Assembly: GCA_900554415.1 (NCBI GenBank)
Contig: USGU01000001.1
Span: 62,001 to 126,000, forward strand
Direction: 5' to 3'
Length of the DNA stretch: 64,000 nucleotides
Origin: an uncultured Lachnospiraceae bacterium
GTDB taxonomy: Bacteria; Bacillota; Clostridia; Lachnospirales; Lachnospiraceae
The notes beneath the pieces were generated by a model. That model was not told where the DNA came from and ran no database searches. It saw only the letters and a program-made list of their open reading frames with translations. A program made the translations under genes and the position numbers. This document shows positions 52,125 through 60,594 of this stretch, piece after piece (the first letter of the stretch is position 1; each line of letters begins with the position of its first letter).

Positions 52125-53237
52125 ATGACACCACATATTTCTTTCCATGGAAGCGACATCGAGGCTGCTTCCGCATATTACCACATTTCGCAAGAACAGA
52201 TTACCTGTTTTAGTGCAAATGTAAATCCTCTCGGGCTTTCCAAATCTTTAAAAGACAAACTTGCTCAAAATCTCGACGTACTTTCCTCTTATCCAGACCG
52301 GAATTATACTGCATTAAAATCAGCCATTGGAACATACTGTCAAATCAGCCCCGAACATATTTTGGTTGGAAACGGATCCACCGAAATGATATCTGTACTG
52401 ATTCATACCCGTCATCCTGCGAAGGCTTTAATGCTTGCACCAACTTATTCCGAATATAAGCGGGAGCTTTCTTTAATCGGATGTTCTCTGGACGAGTATG
52501 TCCTTAACGAAACCAGAAATTTTCAACTGGATGTAGGAGATTTCTGCCAGAAAATAAAAAATGATAAATATGAGCTTGTCATTATCTGTAATCCGAATAA
52601 TCCTACTTCCTCTGCTTTAACAGTAGATGAAATACGAGAAATCCTGATTTCTGCAAAGGAAAACAATTGTTTCCTGATGATCGATGAGACTTATGTGGAG
52701 TTTGCACCTGATATCAATAAAATAAGTGCCATGTCTCTCATCTCAAAATTTGACAACCTTATTATTCTCCGGGGTGTTTCAAAGTTTTACGCAGCACCGG
52801 GACTCCGTCTAGGCTATGCTGCAACAAGCAATGTTTCTCTGTTAAAAGCGTTTGCCGAGCAGCAGAATCCATGGAGTCTGAACAGTCTTGGTGCGCTGGC
52901 CGGTGAATATATGTTTTCAGATACATTATATATAGAAGAAACTCGTTTTTTTATTAACAAAGAGCGGACCCGTATGTATGACTATTTATCTGATTTTCCA
53001 CAATTAAAGCTATACAAACCTTATGCAAATTTTATTTTAGTAAAAATACAAATTCCAGAGATTACTTCTTATGACCTCTTTGATACGCTCATGCATCAGG
53101 GACTCATGGTGCGGGATTGTGCTTCCTTTGAATGCCTCAATGGTGAATTTTTCCGTTTCTGTATTATGAAGGAAGAAGATAATACGCGATTATTAAATGC
53201 TATCAAGACATTTATTGAAGAAAAATCCGCATCCTAG
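52125..53237 (+). CDS. class II PLP aminotransferase, HisC/CobD-like
   Basis: Fold-type I PLP enzyme of 370 aa. SANVNPLGLS near residue 30 and SSYPDRNYTALKSAIG near 54 are typical of the histidinol-phosphate aminotransferase/threonine-phosphate decarboxylase branch. ICNPNNPTSS near 147, the cofactor Asp in MIDETYVEF near 185 and the PLP lysine in RGVSKFYAAPGLRLGYA near 225 are intact. Without his or cob genes around it I cannot choose between amino-acid transaminase and L-threonine-phosphate decarboxylase (CobD), though SANVNPLG and the length fit CobD well. ATG after AAAGGAG. It diverges from the DUF5717 operon. Confidence 0.85.
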   Translation: MTPHISFHGSDIEAASAYYHISQEQITCFSANVNPLGLSKSLKDKLAQNLDVLSSYPDRNYTALKSAIGTYCQISPEHILVGNGSTEMISVLIHTRHPAKALMLAPTYSEYKRELSLIGCSLDEYVLNETRNFQLDVGDFCQKIKNDKYELVIICNPNNPTSSALTVDEIREILISAKENNCFLMIDETYVEFAPDINKISAMSLISKFDNLIILRGVSKFYAAPGLRLGYAATSNVSLLKAFAEQQNPWSLNSLGALAGEYMFSDTLYIEETRFFINKERTRMYDYLSDFPQLKLYKPYANFILVKIQIPEITSYDLFDTLMHQGLMVRDCASFECLNGEFFRFCIMKEEDNTRLLNAIKTFIEEKSAS

Positions 53238-53297
53238 TATTCCTGCACAGTTCTCCTGCATAAACTATAAATAACAGCAGATTTTTGAGGCGTTATT

Positions 53298-54557
53298 ATG
53301 AATTTTATTCGTTCACAGCAGGAGAATTCTGATTCAGGAAAATTAAAAATATCTCTCACATCGGAGGAAAACGCATTTCCAGTACCCGATGCGTCTATTC
53401 AGATTTCATATACCGGAGTTCCAGAAGATACATTGGAGGAATTGACCACCAATTCTTCTGGTTCTACCGATGAAATCGAGCTTCCTTCCCCACCGGAAGA
53501 ATACAGTCTGGACCCTGCCATCGAGGAACAACCCTATTCAGAATACACATTAACTATCACAGCACCTGATTTTGAACCAATCACCATTGCCGGAGTAGAA
53601 ATTCTCGCCAATACACTGGCTTTGCAAAATGTACGCATGCGGCCAGTCATTCCGGCAGAACCACCACAGATATACGTCATACCGGCCCATACTCTTTATG
53701 GTGTATATCCGCCTAAAATACCAGAAGCTGAAATTAAGCCGACTCAGGAAACAGGAGAAATCGTATTAAGCCGGGTTGTTGTACCGGAATACATTGTTGT
53801 TCATGACGGCTCCCCTCGGGATTCTACAGCCAGAAATTATTATGTCAAATATAAAGATTATATCAAAAATGTTGCCTCCAGTGAAATTTATGCTACCTGG
53901 CCTGAAAACACCATCCGGGCAAATGTACTTGCAATTATGTCATTTACACTGAACCGTGTATATACGGAATGGTACCGCAATCAAGGGTACGATTTTACTA
54001 TTACATCATCCACTGCATTCGACCACAAATGGATACCAGAGCGCAACATTTACGAAAGCATTTCCCTAATTGTAGACGAATTGTTTGCCGACTATTTATC
54101 ACGCCCGAATGTGCGGCAGCCGATTCTGACGCAGTATTGTGATGGTAGACAGGTGCAGTGTCCAAACTGGATGACCCAATGGGGTTCCAAGTCCTTAGGC
54201 GACCAAGGCTACAGCACGATTGAAATTCTTCGGTATTACTATGGAGATGATATGTATATCAATACTGCTCAGGAAATTTCCGGTGTACCATCTTCATGGC
54301 CGGGATATGATTTAACATTAGGAAGCTCCGGTGATAAAGTACGTCAAATGCAAGAGCAGTTAAATGTCATCGCAGGAGCATATCCACTGATTCCAAAAAT
54401 CGATGCAGATGGCATTTATGGTCCGGCCACGGCAGAATCTGTCCGTGTATTCCAGTCAGTCTTTGGATTACCTCAAACAGGCGTTGTGGATTATCGTACA
54501 TGGTATAAAATCTCTGAAATTTACGTCGGAGTTTCCAGAATTGCCGAACTGGTTTAA
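53298..54557 (+). CDS. SpoIID-like protein with peptidoglycan-binding domain
   Basis: 419 aa without a clear signal peptide. Residues about 15-120 look like a carboxypeptidase-regulatory-type beta domain (GKLKISLTSEENAFPVPDASIQI, read LKISLTSEENAFPVPD). Residues about 155-330 resemble the SpoIID/LytB domain (VPEYIVVHDGSPRD, NVASSEIYATWPENTIRANVLAI, read SSEIYATWPENTIRANV). The C-terminus (about 340-410) is a PG_binding_1 repeat with LGSSGDKVRQMQEQLN and DGIYGPATAESVRVFQ. The spore SASP gene is near, so a role in spore wall processing is plausible but inferred. ATG preceded by TGAGGC. Confidence 0.75.
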   Translation: MNFIRSQQENSDSGKLKISLTSEENAFPVPDASIQISYTGVPEDTLEELTTNSSGSTDEIELPSPPEEYSLDPAIEEQPYSEYTLTITAPDFEPITIAGVEILANTLALQNVRMRPVIPAEPPQIYVIPAHTLYGVYPPKIPEAEIKPTQETGEIVLSRVVVPEYIVVHDGSPRDSTARNYYVKYKDYIKNVASSEIYATWPENTIRANVLAIMSFTLNRVYTEWYRNQGYDFTITSSTAFDHKWIPERNIYESISLIVDELFADYLSRPNVRQPILTQYCDGRQVQCPNWMTQWGSKSLGDQGYSTIEILRYYYGDDMYINTAQEISGVPSSWPGYDLTLGSSGDKVRQMQEQLNVIAGAYPLIPKIDADGIYGPATAESVRVFQSVFGLPQTGVVDYRTWYKISEIYVGVSRIAELV

Positions 54558-54595
54558 AGAAAGAGATATTTCAAATAATCTGTCATATGTATGAG

Positions 54596-54650
54596 AAAAA
54601 AGAGAAAGGCTAATTTGTGATTTTTTTGCGAAATGTCTTTCTCTTTTCTT
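54596..54650 (+). terminator. intrinsic terminator after the SpoIID-like gene
   Basis: AAAAGAGAAAG (54598-54608) pairs with CTTTCTCTTTT (54637-54647) around a long, T-rich loop. It lies 40 bases beyond the stop codon. The T-rich 3' arm doubles as the T-tract. Confidence 0.55.
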
Positions 54651-54677
54651 GACTTTTCAAATCAAGGGAACTATTCT
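54649..54677 (+). promoter_or_regulatory. possible promoter for the DUF1275 gene
   Basis: TTGACT (54649-54654), 17 bases, TATTCT (54672-54677). The -35 matches five of six and the -10 four of six. It directly abuts the preceding terminator. Confidence 0.45.
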
Positions 54678-54721
54678 TAGCCTGAAAAAAGTATATACTC
54701 ATCAACAAAGGAGTGGTAACT

Positions 54722-55393
54722 ATGAAACAACCGCAAAAAATATCTCCGTTTCTTCTCGATGCTTTACTTACGATGTCAGGAGGATTTATGGATGCCTATT
54801 CCTATTTGTACAGAAACCATGTATTTGCCAATGCACAAACAGGAAACATCTTACTACTGGGTGTAAGTCTATCTGAACAGGACTACACAAAGGCCTTACA
54901 CTATTTTTGCCCTGTCATTGCATTTTTCATCGGTATTATCATTTCAAATATGATTCATTACAGCTATAAAAACCAATTTCAACTTCGTTGGAAACAAATC
55001 GCGCTTCTTGTTGAAGCAGTTCTTTTGCTCATGGTATGTTTTATTCCGCAAACTTATAACTTGATTGCAAACAGTATGATTTCTATGGCATGTGGTATTC
55101 AGGTAGAATGTTTCCGCAAAATACATAATCTGCCTATCGCAACTACCATGTGCATCGGCGATCTCCGAAGTGGAACACAAAGCTTATGCCGCTATTTCTT
55201 CGAACATGATAAAGAACACCTGAAACATGCGTTTCTTTATTATGGAATCATTTTGTTGTTCGTAATTGGAGCTGTCATCGGAAGCATCATAATTGGATAT
55301 TTACAGTCAGCAGCAATTGCCGTTTCTACCGTTTTATTATTAGTTGTATTTATTTTGATGTTTTTTGAAAATGAAAATGAACTGCCAAACTAA
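54722..55393 (+). CDS. YoaK family (DUF1275) membrane protein
   Basis: 223 aa with six predicted membrane helices. SGGFMDAYSYLYRNHVFANAQTGNILLLG (read GGFMDAYSYL and FANAQTGN) near residue 17 is diagnostic of DUF1275, as is GIQVECFRKIHNLPIATTMCIGDLRSG (read IATTMCIGDLRSG) near 125. Function unknown. The frame opens with a GTG at 54713, but the ATG at 54722 lies eight bases after AAAGGAG and is chosen. It has its own promoter and terminator context between two sporulation-linked genes. Confidence 0.9.
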   Translation: MKQPQKISPFLLDALLTMSGGFMDAYSYLYRNHVFANAQTGNILLLGVSLSEQDYTKALHYFCPVIAFFIGIIISNMIHYSYKNQFQLRWKQIALLVEAVLLLMVCFIPQTYNLIANSMISMACGIQVECFRKIHNLPIATTMCIGDLRSGTQSLCRYFFEHDKEHLKHAFLYYGIILLFVIGAVIGSIIIGYLQSAAIAVSTVLLLVVFILMFFENENELPN

Positions 55394-55409
55394 TTTTCAG
55401 TTTTTTCCA

Positions 55410-55438
55410 GTATAAAGCTTTTTTATTTTCACATACTA
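55410..55438 (+). promoter_or_regulatory. sigma-G-type promoter for the SASP gene
   Basis: GTATA (55410-55414), 17 bases, CATACTA (55432-55438), an exact fit to the forespore sigma-G consensus (GYATR, CATNNTA). It lies 44 bases before the SASP start codon, so forespore-specific expression is expected. Confidence 0.8.
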
Positions 55439-55481
55439 ATAGCGTAACAATCAAACAGTTACAAAAAAGGAGGAAAATGAA

Positions 55482-55688
55482 ATGGCAAATCGTTCATCTA
55501 ACAGAACAGCTGTACCTGAAGCAAAAGGTGCATTAGACAAATTTAAATATGAAGTTGCAAGCGAATTAGGAGTACCTTTGACAGATGGTTACAACGGTGA
55601 CCTGACATCCAGACAGAATGGTTCAGTCGGTGGTTATATGGTCAAAAAAATGATTGAAGAACAGGAAAAAAAGATGGCCGGAAAATAG
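55482..55688 (+). CDS. alpha/beta-type small acid-soluble spore protein
   Basis: 68 aa. Binds and protects DNA in the dormant spore, and is degraded by the GPR protease at germination. The KYEVASELGVPL segment (residues 23-34) contains the Glu-Ile/Val-Ala GPR cleavage context, and LTSRQNGSVGGYMVKKMIE at 46-64 is the second conserved helix. The ATG follows AGGAGG. A sigma-G-type promoter lies upstream and a terminator follows. This is the strongest evidence that the host forms endospores. Confidence 0.95.
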   Translation: MANRSSNRTAVPEAKGALDKFKYEVASELGVPLTDGYNGDLTSRQNGSVGGYMVKKMIEEQEKKMAGK

Positions 55689-55742
55689 GCATCTGATAAA
55701 GTTAGACCAAAGTTAGACTAAACTTGGGCAAAACGCAAAAAC

Positions 55743-55769
55743 CGCATCTCAAAATGAGGTGCGATTTTT
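55743..55769 (+). terminator. terminator of the SASP gene
   Basis: CGCATCTCA (55743-55751) pairs with TGAGGTGCG (55755-55763) with one G-T pair and a three-base loop, followed by ATTTTTG. It lies 55 bases past the SASP stop codon. Confidence 0.85.
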
Positions 55770-55815
55770 GTCGTAAATATACGAAAAATCTTGAAAAATC
55801 AAGGTTTCTCAACTC

Positions 55816-55888
55816 AGCTGAAAAAGGGACTTGAACCCTCGACCCCTTCATTACGAGTGAAGTGCTCTACCGACTGAGCTATTTCAGC
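55816..55888 (-). tRNA. tRNA-Thr (anticodon CGU)
   Basis: On the minus strand a full cloverleaf can be drawn: acceptor GCTGAAA/TTTCAGC, D arm GCTC-AGTCGGTA-GAGC, anticodon arm CTTCA-CTCGTAA-TGAAG with anticodon CGT, variable loop GGGTC and T arm GAGGG-TTCAAGT-CCCTT. CCA is not encoded. The anticodon reads ACG (Thr). It lies between the SASP terminator and recG, downstream of recG on the same strand. Confidence 0.95.
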
Positions 55889-56001
55889 AAATCGACTTTC
55901 TATATTCATAAGAAAGTCAACAAAAATATTATATCAGACTTTTTCAAAAAAGCAAGCATTTTTCACTATTATGTAATTTCAATCATACAGTAGTAAATAC
56001 A

Positions 56002-58062
56002 TCATAACGTAGTTTCCAGATTAATATAATTCAGATACCGCAATAAATGCTCCGCAAGCCGTTCATTTTCTTTCTTTTCCAGCTTAGGGTCATCTCTTAA
56101 AATCACGCTTGCCGCTTCATTTGCCTGCTGAAGAATCTTTGCATCCTGAAACACGTCTCCAATCTTGAAATCCATCAGGCCACTCTGTCTGATTCCGAAC
56201 AAATCCCCTGGTCCACGAAGCTTCATGTCTTCATTTGCTATATGAAACCCATCATTAGATTGATTTAAAATCTCCAATCTCTTCTTTGTTTCTTTCGTTT
56301 TAGATCCAGACATAAAAATACAATAAGACTGATATTTTCCACGTCCTACTCTTCCGCGAAGCTGATGTAGCTGTGCAAGTCCAAATCGTTCTGCATTTTC
56401 CACCATCATTACTGTGGCATTTGGCACATCTATTCCCACCTCGATTACAGTGGTTGACACCAGAATCTGAATCTCATTCCGCGCAAACTGTTCCATGATT
56501 TCATCCTTCTGCTTCTGTTTCATCTTCCCATGAAGCGCACATACCCGAATCGATGTTCCCATCTCTTTTTGCAGATTCTCGGCATAATCTGTCACATTTT
56601 CCGCTTCTACGGCTTCGCTTTCCTCTACCATAGGGCAAATGATATAGCACTGTCTGCCTTCTGCAATTTCTTTCTTCATAAAACGGTATGCCGTTGAACG
56701 ATATCCCGTATCAACTACGCAATTTTTAATCGGCAGACGATTGGATGGCAGTTCATCAATTACCGAAATATCCAGTTCTCCGTATAAAATAATCGCAAGC
56801 GTTCTGGGAATCGGTGTCGCACTCATTACAAGAATGTGGGGTGTTTTTCCTTTTTGTGCCAAAGTTTCTCTTTGTCTTACGCCAAACCGGTGCTGCTCGT
56901 CCGTGATAACAAGTGCAAGGTTCTGATAATGCACTTTCTCCTGAATCAATGCATGGGTACCAACAACAATCTGCACTTCTCCATTTTCAATACGTTCATA
57001 GGCCAACCGCTTCTCTTTTGCTGTCATGGACCCAGTCACAAGTTCGACCTTAAGTGGAATATCATACTGTTCCATCAGACCGGTAATTTTCTCATAATGC
57101 TGTTTCGCCAATACTTCTGTCGGAGCCATCATAGCCCCCTGATAGCCATTTAACCCTACTAACATCAGTGCAAGTACAGCTACAATGGTTTTTCCAGAGC
57201 CTACGTCTCCCTGAATCAGACGGGACATCGTATAGGAACCACAAACATCCTGACTGATTTCTTTCCACACTTTTTGCTGTGCCCCGGTAAGTTCAAACGG
57301 GAGCTTAGAAAGAAATTCTAAAATTTTGGGATGCATGGATATGTCATATTCATTTACCTCTTTTTCCTGTTTTATTCTTGTCTGCCTGAGTGCAAGAATA
57401 AAAATCAAAAACTCTTCAAACACCAGACGTTCCCGCGCATAGTACAATTCTTCCTTGCTCTGTGGAAAATGAATTCCTTTTAGTGCGTAATTGTATTCTG
57501 CCAGATGATATTTCATTCGTATATTCTGAGGCAGAAAATCCTGTGCCAAATCCAGATAATCCAAGGCTTGCTTTACTGATTTAATCATCAGGTTATTTGA
57601 CAGACCCGATGTCAGCGGATACACGGGCTGCAGGCTGTCAAGTTTTGCTGCATAACTAGAAACCGGGACAAAAAGTTCCGGATGTTCCATTACTTTCTGC
57701 CCCTTCTTCTGTACCACACTTCCACGAAGTGTAATTTCCTGATATTCCGATAATGTATTTTTCAGAAAAGGCATACGATACCATACAACCTTCAGGCTAC
57801 CCGAATCATCTTTTATATTTACAGATAGAATCTGCATATTCGGTCTGCCCGCAAGCTGTACTCTTCCCTGAATCACACCAGAAATCGTATATACTTTTCC
57901 CATTTCCAGTTCCGCTATCGGAACCGGTTTTTCATATACATCATAACCTCGGGGAAAATAGCGGAGCAAATCACCAATACTTTCCACACCGATTTTGTGA
58001 AACAAGCTTTCTGTTTTATCGCCAATTCCCTTCAGTTCATGAATACTTGATTTTTCATTCAT
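56002..58062 (-). CDS. recG: ATP-dependent DNA helicase RecG
   Basis: Branch-migration helicase for stalled replication forks. 686 aa. The N-terminal wedge/OB domain spans about 1-250, with the helicase core after: motif I LIQGDVGSGKT near 287, DEQHRFGVRQR (motif II, DExH) near 387, SATPIPRTLA (III), and the TAP motif region VGRGKYQSYC near 585 with the QxxGRxGR motif LHQLRGRVGRG. The C-terminal RecG dimer/wedge region contains DLFGIRQSGL. The ATG is one base from the yloV stop, with a weak ribosome site, so translation is coupled. The order yloU-yloV-recG is as in Bacillus. Confidence 0.97.
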   Translation of the reverse strand: MNEKSSIHELKGIGDKTESLFHKIGVESIGDLLRYFPRGYDVYEKPVPIAELEMGKVYTISGVIQGRVQLAGRPNMQILSVNIKDDSGSLKVVWYRMPFLKNTLSEYQEITLRGSVVQKKGQKVMEHPELFVPVSSYAAKLDSLQPVYPLTSGLSNNLMIKSVKQALDYLDLAQDFLPQNIRMKYHLAEYNYALKGIHFPQSKEELYYARERLVFEEFLIFILALRQTRIKQEKEVNEYDISMHPKILEFLSKLPFELTGAQQKVWKEISQDVCGSYTMSRLIQGDVGSGKTIVAVLALMLVGLNGYQGAMMAPTEVLAKQHYEKITGLMEQYDIPLKVELVTGSMTAKEKRLAYERIENGEVQIVVGTHALIQEKVHYQNLALVITDEQHRFGVRQRETLAQKGKTPHILVMSATPIPRTLAIILYGELDISVIDELPSNRLPIKNCVVDTGYRSTAYRFMKKEIAEGRQCYIICPMVEESEAVEAENVTDYAENLQKEMGTSIRVCALHGKMKQKQKDEIMEQFARNEIQILVSTTVIEVGIDVPNATVMMVENAERFGLAQLHQLRGRVGRGKYQSYCIFMSGSKTKETKKRLEILNQSNDGFHIANEDMKLRGPGDLFGIRQSGLMDFKIGDVFQDAKILQQANEAASVILRDDPKLEKKENERLAEHLLRYLNYINLETTL

Positions 58063-58063
58063 A

Positions 58064-59725
58064 TTACTCTACTGCCAGAATATAATAATAAATAGGTTGT
58101 CCACCACGATGTGCATCTACATCCTGTTCTGGATACAGTTCCTCAATTTCAGCAATCAGCTTTTCAGCATCTTCTTCCGATACATCTTCACCATAATAAA
58201 TGCTGATCAGTTCAGAATCATCATCTACCAGATGTTCCAGCATTTCTTTTGTTGTTCCATCAATAGATGGACCAACTGCGAGGATTCCGTCATCACCAAT
58301 TCCCATAATATCCCCTTCATGGATATCCTTGTCATCAATATGAGTATCACGAACAGCATAAGTCACCTGTCCTGTCTTGACATTTCCAATCGCTTCCAGC
58401 ATTGTTTCTTCGTTTTCCTGCACTTCTGCTTCTGCGCTGAAATTAATCACTGCAGTAATTCCCTGTGGAACTGTTTTGGTTGGAATTACAATGATTTCTT
58501 TATCCTCTGTCAAATCACGTGCCTGATTTGCTGCCATGATAATATTCTTATTATTTGGCAGAATATAAATATGCTCTGCATTTACCGCTTCAATTGCATT
58601 CAACATATCTTCTGTACTTGGATTCATCGTCTGACCACCTGTAATAATATGGTCTACACCAAGTTCTGTGAAAATATCATTCATGCCTTCTCCGACGGAA
58701 ACTGCAATAAATCCATATTTCTTATGAGGCTGTTCTTTCTTTTCCTGAGCCTGCTGTGCTGCAAGCTTTTCCGCATCTTTAATCAGTTTTTCCTGATGTT
58801 CTTCACGCATATTATCAATCTTCATCTTTGATAACTGACCGAATGTAAGTGCCTTCTGGATTGCAAGACCCGGGTCATTGGTATGAACATGTACTTTCAC
58901 TACATCATCATCTGCCACACACACAATCGAATCTCCAATTGATTCCAGATATGCCTTAAATGCCACTTCATCCTTCTCAGTAAATTCTTTTTCCAACAGA
59001 ATGATAAATTCCGTACAATATCCGAATTTGATATCTGCTGCAGCTTCTGTATTTACTTTCGTTGCAGAAGATGATGTTCCCGGAGTAATCGCAGTATAAT
59101 CTACTTCTTTTCCAAGGAATGCATCGTAAGCACCCTTTAAGACTTCAATGAGTCCCTGTCCGCCTGAATCTACAACACCAGCTTCTTTCAGAACTGGAAG
59201 CATATCTGGTGTCTGTGCAAGAACTGCTTCACCTTCTTCGATAACTTTCTCAAGAAATTCTTCTAAATCATCTGTCACTTCAGAAAGTTCTACTGCCTTA
59301 TCTGCGATTCCTCTTGCAACAGTCAGGATTGTTCCTTCCTTTGGACGCATAACAGCTTTGTATGCTGTTTCTTTTGCTCGCACACTTGCTCTGGCAAGTG
59401 CTGGAACATCAAGCACTTCTTCTTCACGGATAGATTTAGTAAAACCACGGAGAAGCTGTGACAAAATAACTCCTGAATTACCTCTTGCTCCGCGCAGAGA
59501 ACCAGAAGAAATTGCCTTAGCCAGAGAAGTCAGATTCAATTCTGAGATTGCTGTCACTTCTTTAGCTGCTGACATAATTGTCATAGACATGTTTGTTCCT
59601 GTATCTCCGTCTGGAACCGGAAATACATTCAGTTCATTAATATATTCTTTCTTCGATTCAATATTTTGTGCACCTGCAAGAAACATCTTTGCAAGCATCT
59701 CCACATTGATACTCTTTGTTGCCAC
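58064..59725 (-). CDS. DAK2-domain protein YloV/FakA-like
   Basis: 553 aa. An N-terminal DAK2 (dihydroxyacetone kinase L) domain has NELNVFPVPDGDTGTNMSMT near residue 29-47 (Mg-ATP aspartates) and GARGNSGVILSQLLRG near 78; the middle and C-terminal (DegV-like) domains follow, with HVHTNDPG near 275 and a NNKNIIMAANQA segment near 397. Related to FakA, which phosphorylates fatty acids bound to FakB; fatty acid kinase is the likely activity. The start is GTG at 59725, nine bases after AAGGAGG. It lies between the Asp23-like gene and recG. Confidence 0.93.
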   Translation of the reverse strand: MATKSINVEMLAKMFLAGAQNIESKKEYINELNVFPVPDGDTGTNMSMTIMSAAKEVTAISELNLTSLAKAISSGSLRGARGNSGVILSQLLRGFTKSIREEEVLDVPALARASVRAKETAYKAVMRPKEGTILTVARGIADKAVELSEVTDDLEEFLEKVIEEGEAVLAQTPDMLPVLKEAGVVDSGGQGLIEVLKGAYDAFLGKEVDYTAITPGTSSSATKVNTEAAADIKFGYCTEFIILLEKEFTEKDEVAFKAYLESIGDSIVCVADDDVVKVHVHTNDPGLAIQKALTFGQLSKMKIDNMREEHQEKLIKDAEKLAAQQAQEKKEQPHKKYGFIAVSVGEGMNDIFTELGVDHIITGGQTMNPSTEDMLNAIEAVNAEHIYILPNNKNIIMAANQARDLTEDKEIIVIPTKTVPQGITAVINFSAEAEVQENEETMLEAIGNVKTGQVTYAVRDTHIDDKDIHEGDIMGIGDDGILAVGPSIDGTTKEMLEHLVDDDSELISIYYGEDVSEEDAEKLIAEIEELYPEQDVDAHRGGQPIYYYILAVE

Positions 59726-59742
59726 TACAAAGTCCTCCTTAA

Positions 59743-60102
59743 CTAATCAATTACCCGTACGCCTTCGATATAGATATTAATCTTCTCTACCTGCATATCT
59801 GAAAATTCTTCTACTCTGTATTTTACATTATTCATTAAATTATCTGTAACAGCCGAAATGTTGACACCATAGGCAATAATTACATGAAAGTCCAGTGTAA
59901 TCTTATTATCTTCTCCAATGTGTACCTGGATACCTTTTGTGATGCTTTCTTTTTTCAGGAGTCTGACCAGTCCGTCTTTCATGCTGACAGCCGCCATACC
60001 TACAATTCCAAAACACTCCACTGCAACGGAACCTGCATATTTTGCAATCACTTCCGGATCAATTGTAATAATACCTAAGTTCGTACTCATACTACCCTGC
60101 AT
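59743..60102 (-). CDS. Asp23/Gls24 family protein (YloU)
   Basis: 119 aa, short envelope-stress-type protein of the DUF322/Asp23 family. NLGIITIDPEVIAKYAGSVAVECFGIVGMA (read IDPEVIAKYAG and VECFGIVGMA) near residue 8-35 is typical. The function of YloU homologues is not settled; it always sits upstream of yloV. ATG at 60102 nine bases after GGAGG. It has its own promoter at 60183-60211 and a leader hairpin. Confidence 0.93.
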   Translation of the reverse strand: MQGSMSTNLGIITIDPEVIAKYAGSVAVECFGIVGMAAVSMKDGLVRLLKKESITKGIQVHIGEDNKITLDFHVIIAYGVNISAVTDNLMNNVKYRVEEFSDMQVEKINIYIEGVRVID

Positions 60103-60130
60103 TTTCGTACCTCCATTTTCTATGAACCTT

Positions 60131-60152
60131 CAGGAGTGCTTCTGCATTCCTG
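60131..60152 (-). repeat. hairpin in the yloU leader
   Basis: CAGGAGTGC (60131-60139) pairs with GCATTCCTG (60144-60152) with one mismatch and a four-base loop. It lies in the transcribed leader between the promoter and the ribosome site, without a T-run. Possible mRNA structure; role unknown. Confidence 0.4.
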
Positions 60153-60182
60153 AGAAAGTAATTTTTCACATACTTTCCATAC

Positions 60183-60211
60183 ATTATACTCTATCTAGAA
60201 ACATTTTACAA
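60183..60211 (-). promoter_or_regulatory. promoter of the yloU-yloV-recG operon
   Basis: Minus strand: TTGTAA (60206-60211), 17 bases, TATAAT (60183-60188). Good match to sigma-A consensus. The -35 overlaps the T-run of the rpmB terminator. Confidence 0.65.
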
Positions 60212-60212
60212 A

Positions 60213-60239
60213 TAAAAAAGAATGTGCCGAGCACATTCT
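60213..60239 (-). terminator. terminator of rpmB
   Basis: AGAATGTGC and GCACATTCT (60219-60227 and 60231-60239) form a perfect 9-bp stem with a three-base loop, followed on the minus strand by TTTTTTA. It begins 17 bases after the rpmB stop codon. Confidence 0.9.
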
Positions 60240-60255
60240 CTTCATTCCGTTTTAA

Positions 60256-60444
60256 TTAAGCTCTTTCAACAAGTCCAGACTTTAAGCAGCTTGTACAAAC
60301 ATACATTTTCTTTGCTCCGCCGTTCTCTGTCTTAACTCTTACAGATTTTACGTTAGATTTCCACATCTTAGATGATCTTCTATGAGAGTGACTTACGTTA
60401 TTTCCGAAATGAGCACCCTTTTCACAAATAGCACATTTAGCCAT
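60256..60444 (-). CDS. rpmB: 50S ribosomal protein L28
   Basis: 62 aa, complete. MAKCAICEKGAHFGNNVSHSHRRS opens the protein with a CxxC pair (Cys4, Cys7), and a second pair, CTSCLKSG, is at the C-terminus; this four-cysteine form is the zinc-binding (C+) type of L28. The ATG has AGGAGG upstream. Single-gene unit with its own promoter and terminator, next to yloU as in Bacillus. Confidence 0.97.
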   Translation of the reverse strand: MAKCAICEKGAHFGNNVSHSHRRSSKMWKSNVKSVRVKTENGGAKKMYVCTSCLKSGLVERA

Positions 60445-60508
60445 GATTGCACCTCCTAACGAACTTATATGTCTGTTATATTATCCATACAGACTCGCAA
60501 CATAATGT

Positions 60509-60537
60509 ATTTTAACAGATAATGTACGCAATTGCAA
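60509..60537 (-). promoter_or_regulatory. promoter of rpmB
   Basis: Minus strand: TTGCAA (60532-60537), 17 bases, TAAAAT (60509-60514), with an extended TGT before the -10. The leader of about 60 bases includes a GTCTGT/ACAGAC inverted repeat at about 60470-60493, of unknown significance. Confidence 0.65.
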
Positions 60538-60594
60538 GTATAAAATACTATTTTTTCCATTTCTGTTTTATTTTCTTTTTCTTATTGTTTTTAC

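Larger units (their letters stand above)
55689..56001. other. gap between the SASP and recG genes
   Basis: The 313-base stretch contains the SASP terminator (55743-55769) and the tRNA-Thr gene (55816-55888). Two near-copies of AGTTAGAC(C/T)A occur at about 55700-55720, without obvious role. A hexamer GACTTTCT/AGAAAGTC pair at 55894-55917 forms a weak stem upstream of the tRNA. No other gene was seen. Confidence 0.6.

Noticed and set aside
55816..55888. tRNA-Thr as an integration site for a mobile element
   Set aside because: No integrase, no repeated 3' tRNA end and ordinary housekeeping genes on both sides.
58097..58831. Long plus-strand frame of 244 aa opposite yloV
   Set aside because: Cys/Ile/Phe-rich, no ribosome site, no family resemblance; it is the antisense shadow of a conserved gene.
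59148..59780. Plus-strand frame of 210 aa opposite the yloV N-terminus
   Set aside because: Ser/Thr/Ala-rich reverse-strand artefact of a conserved coding region.
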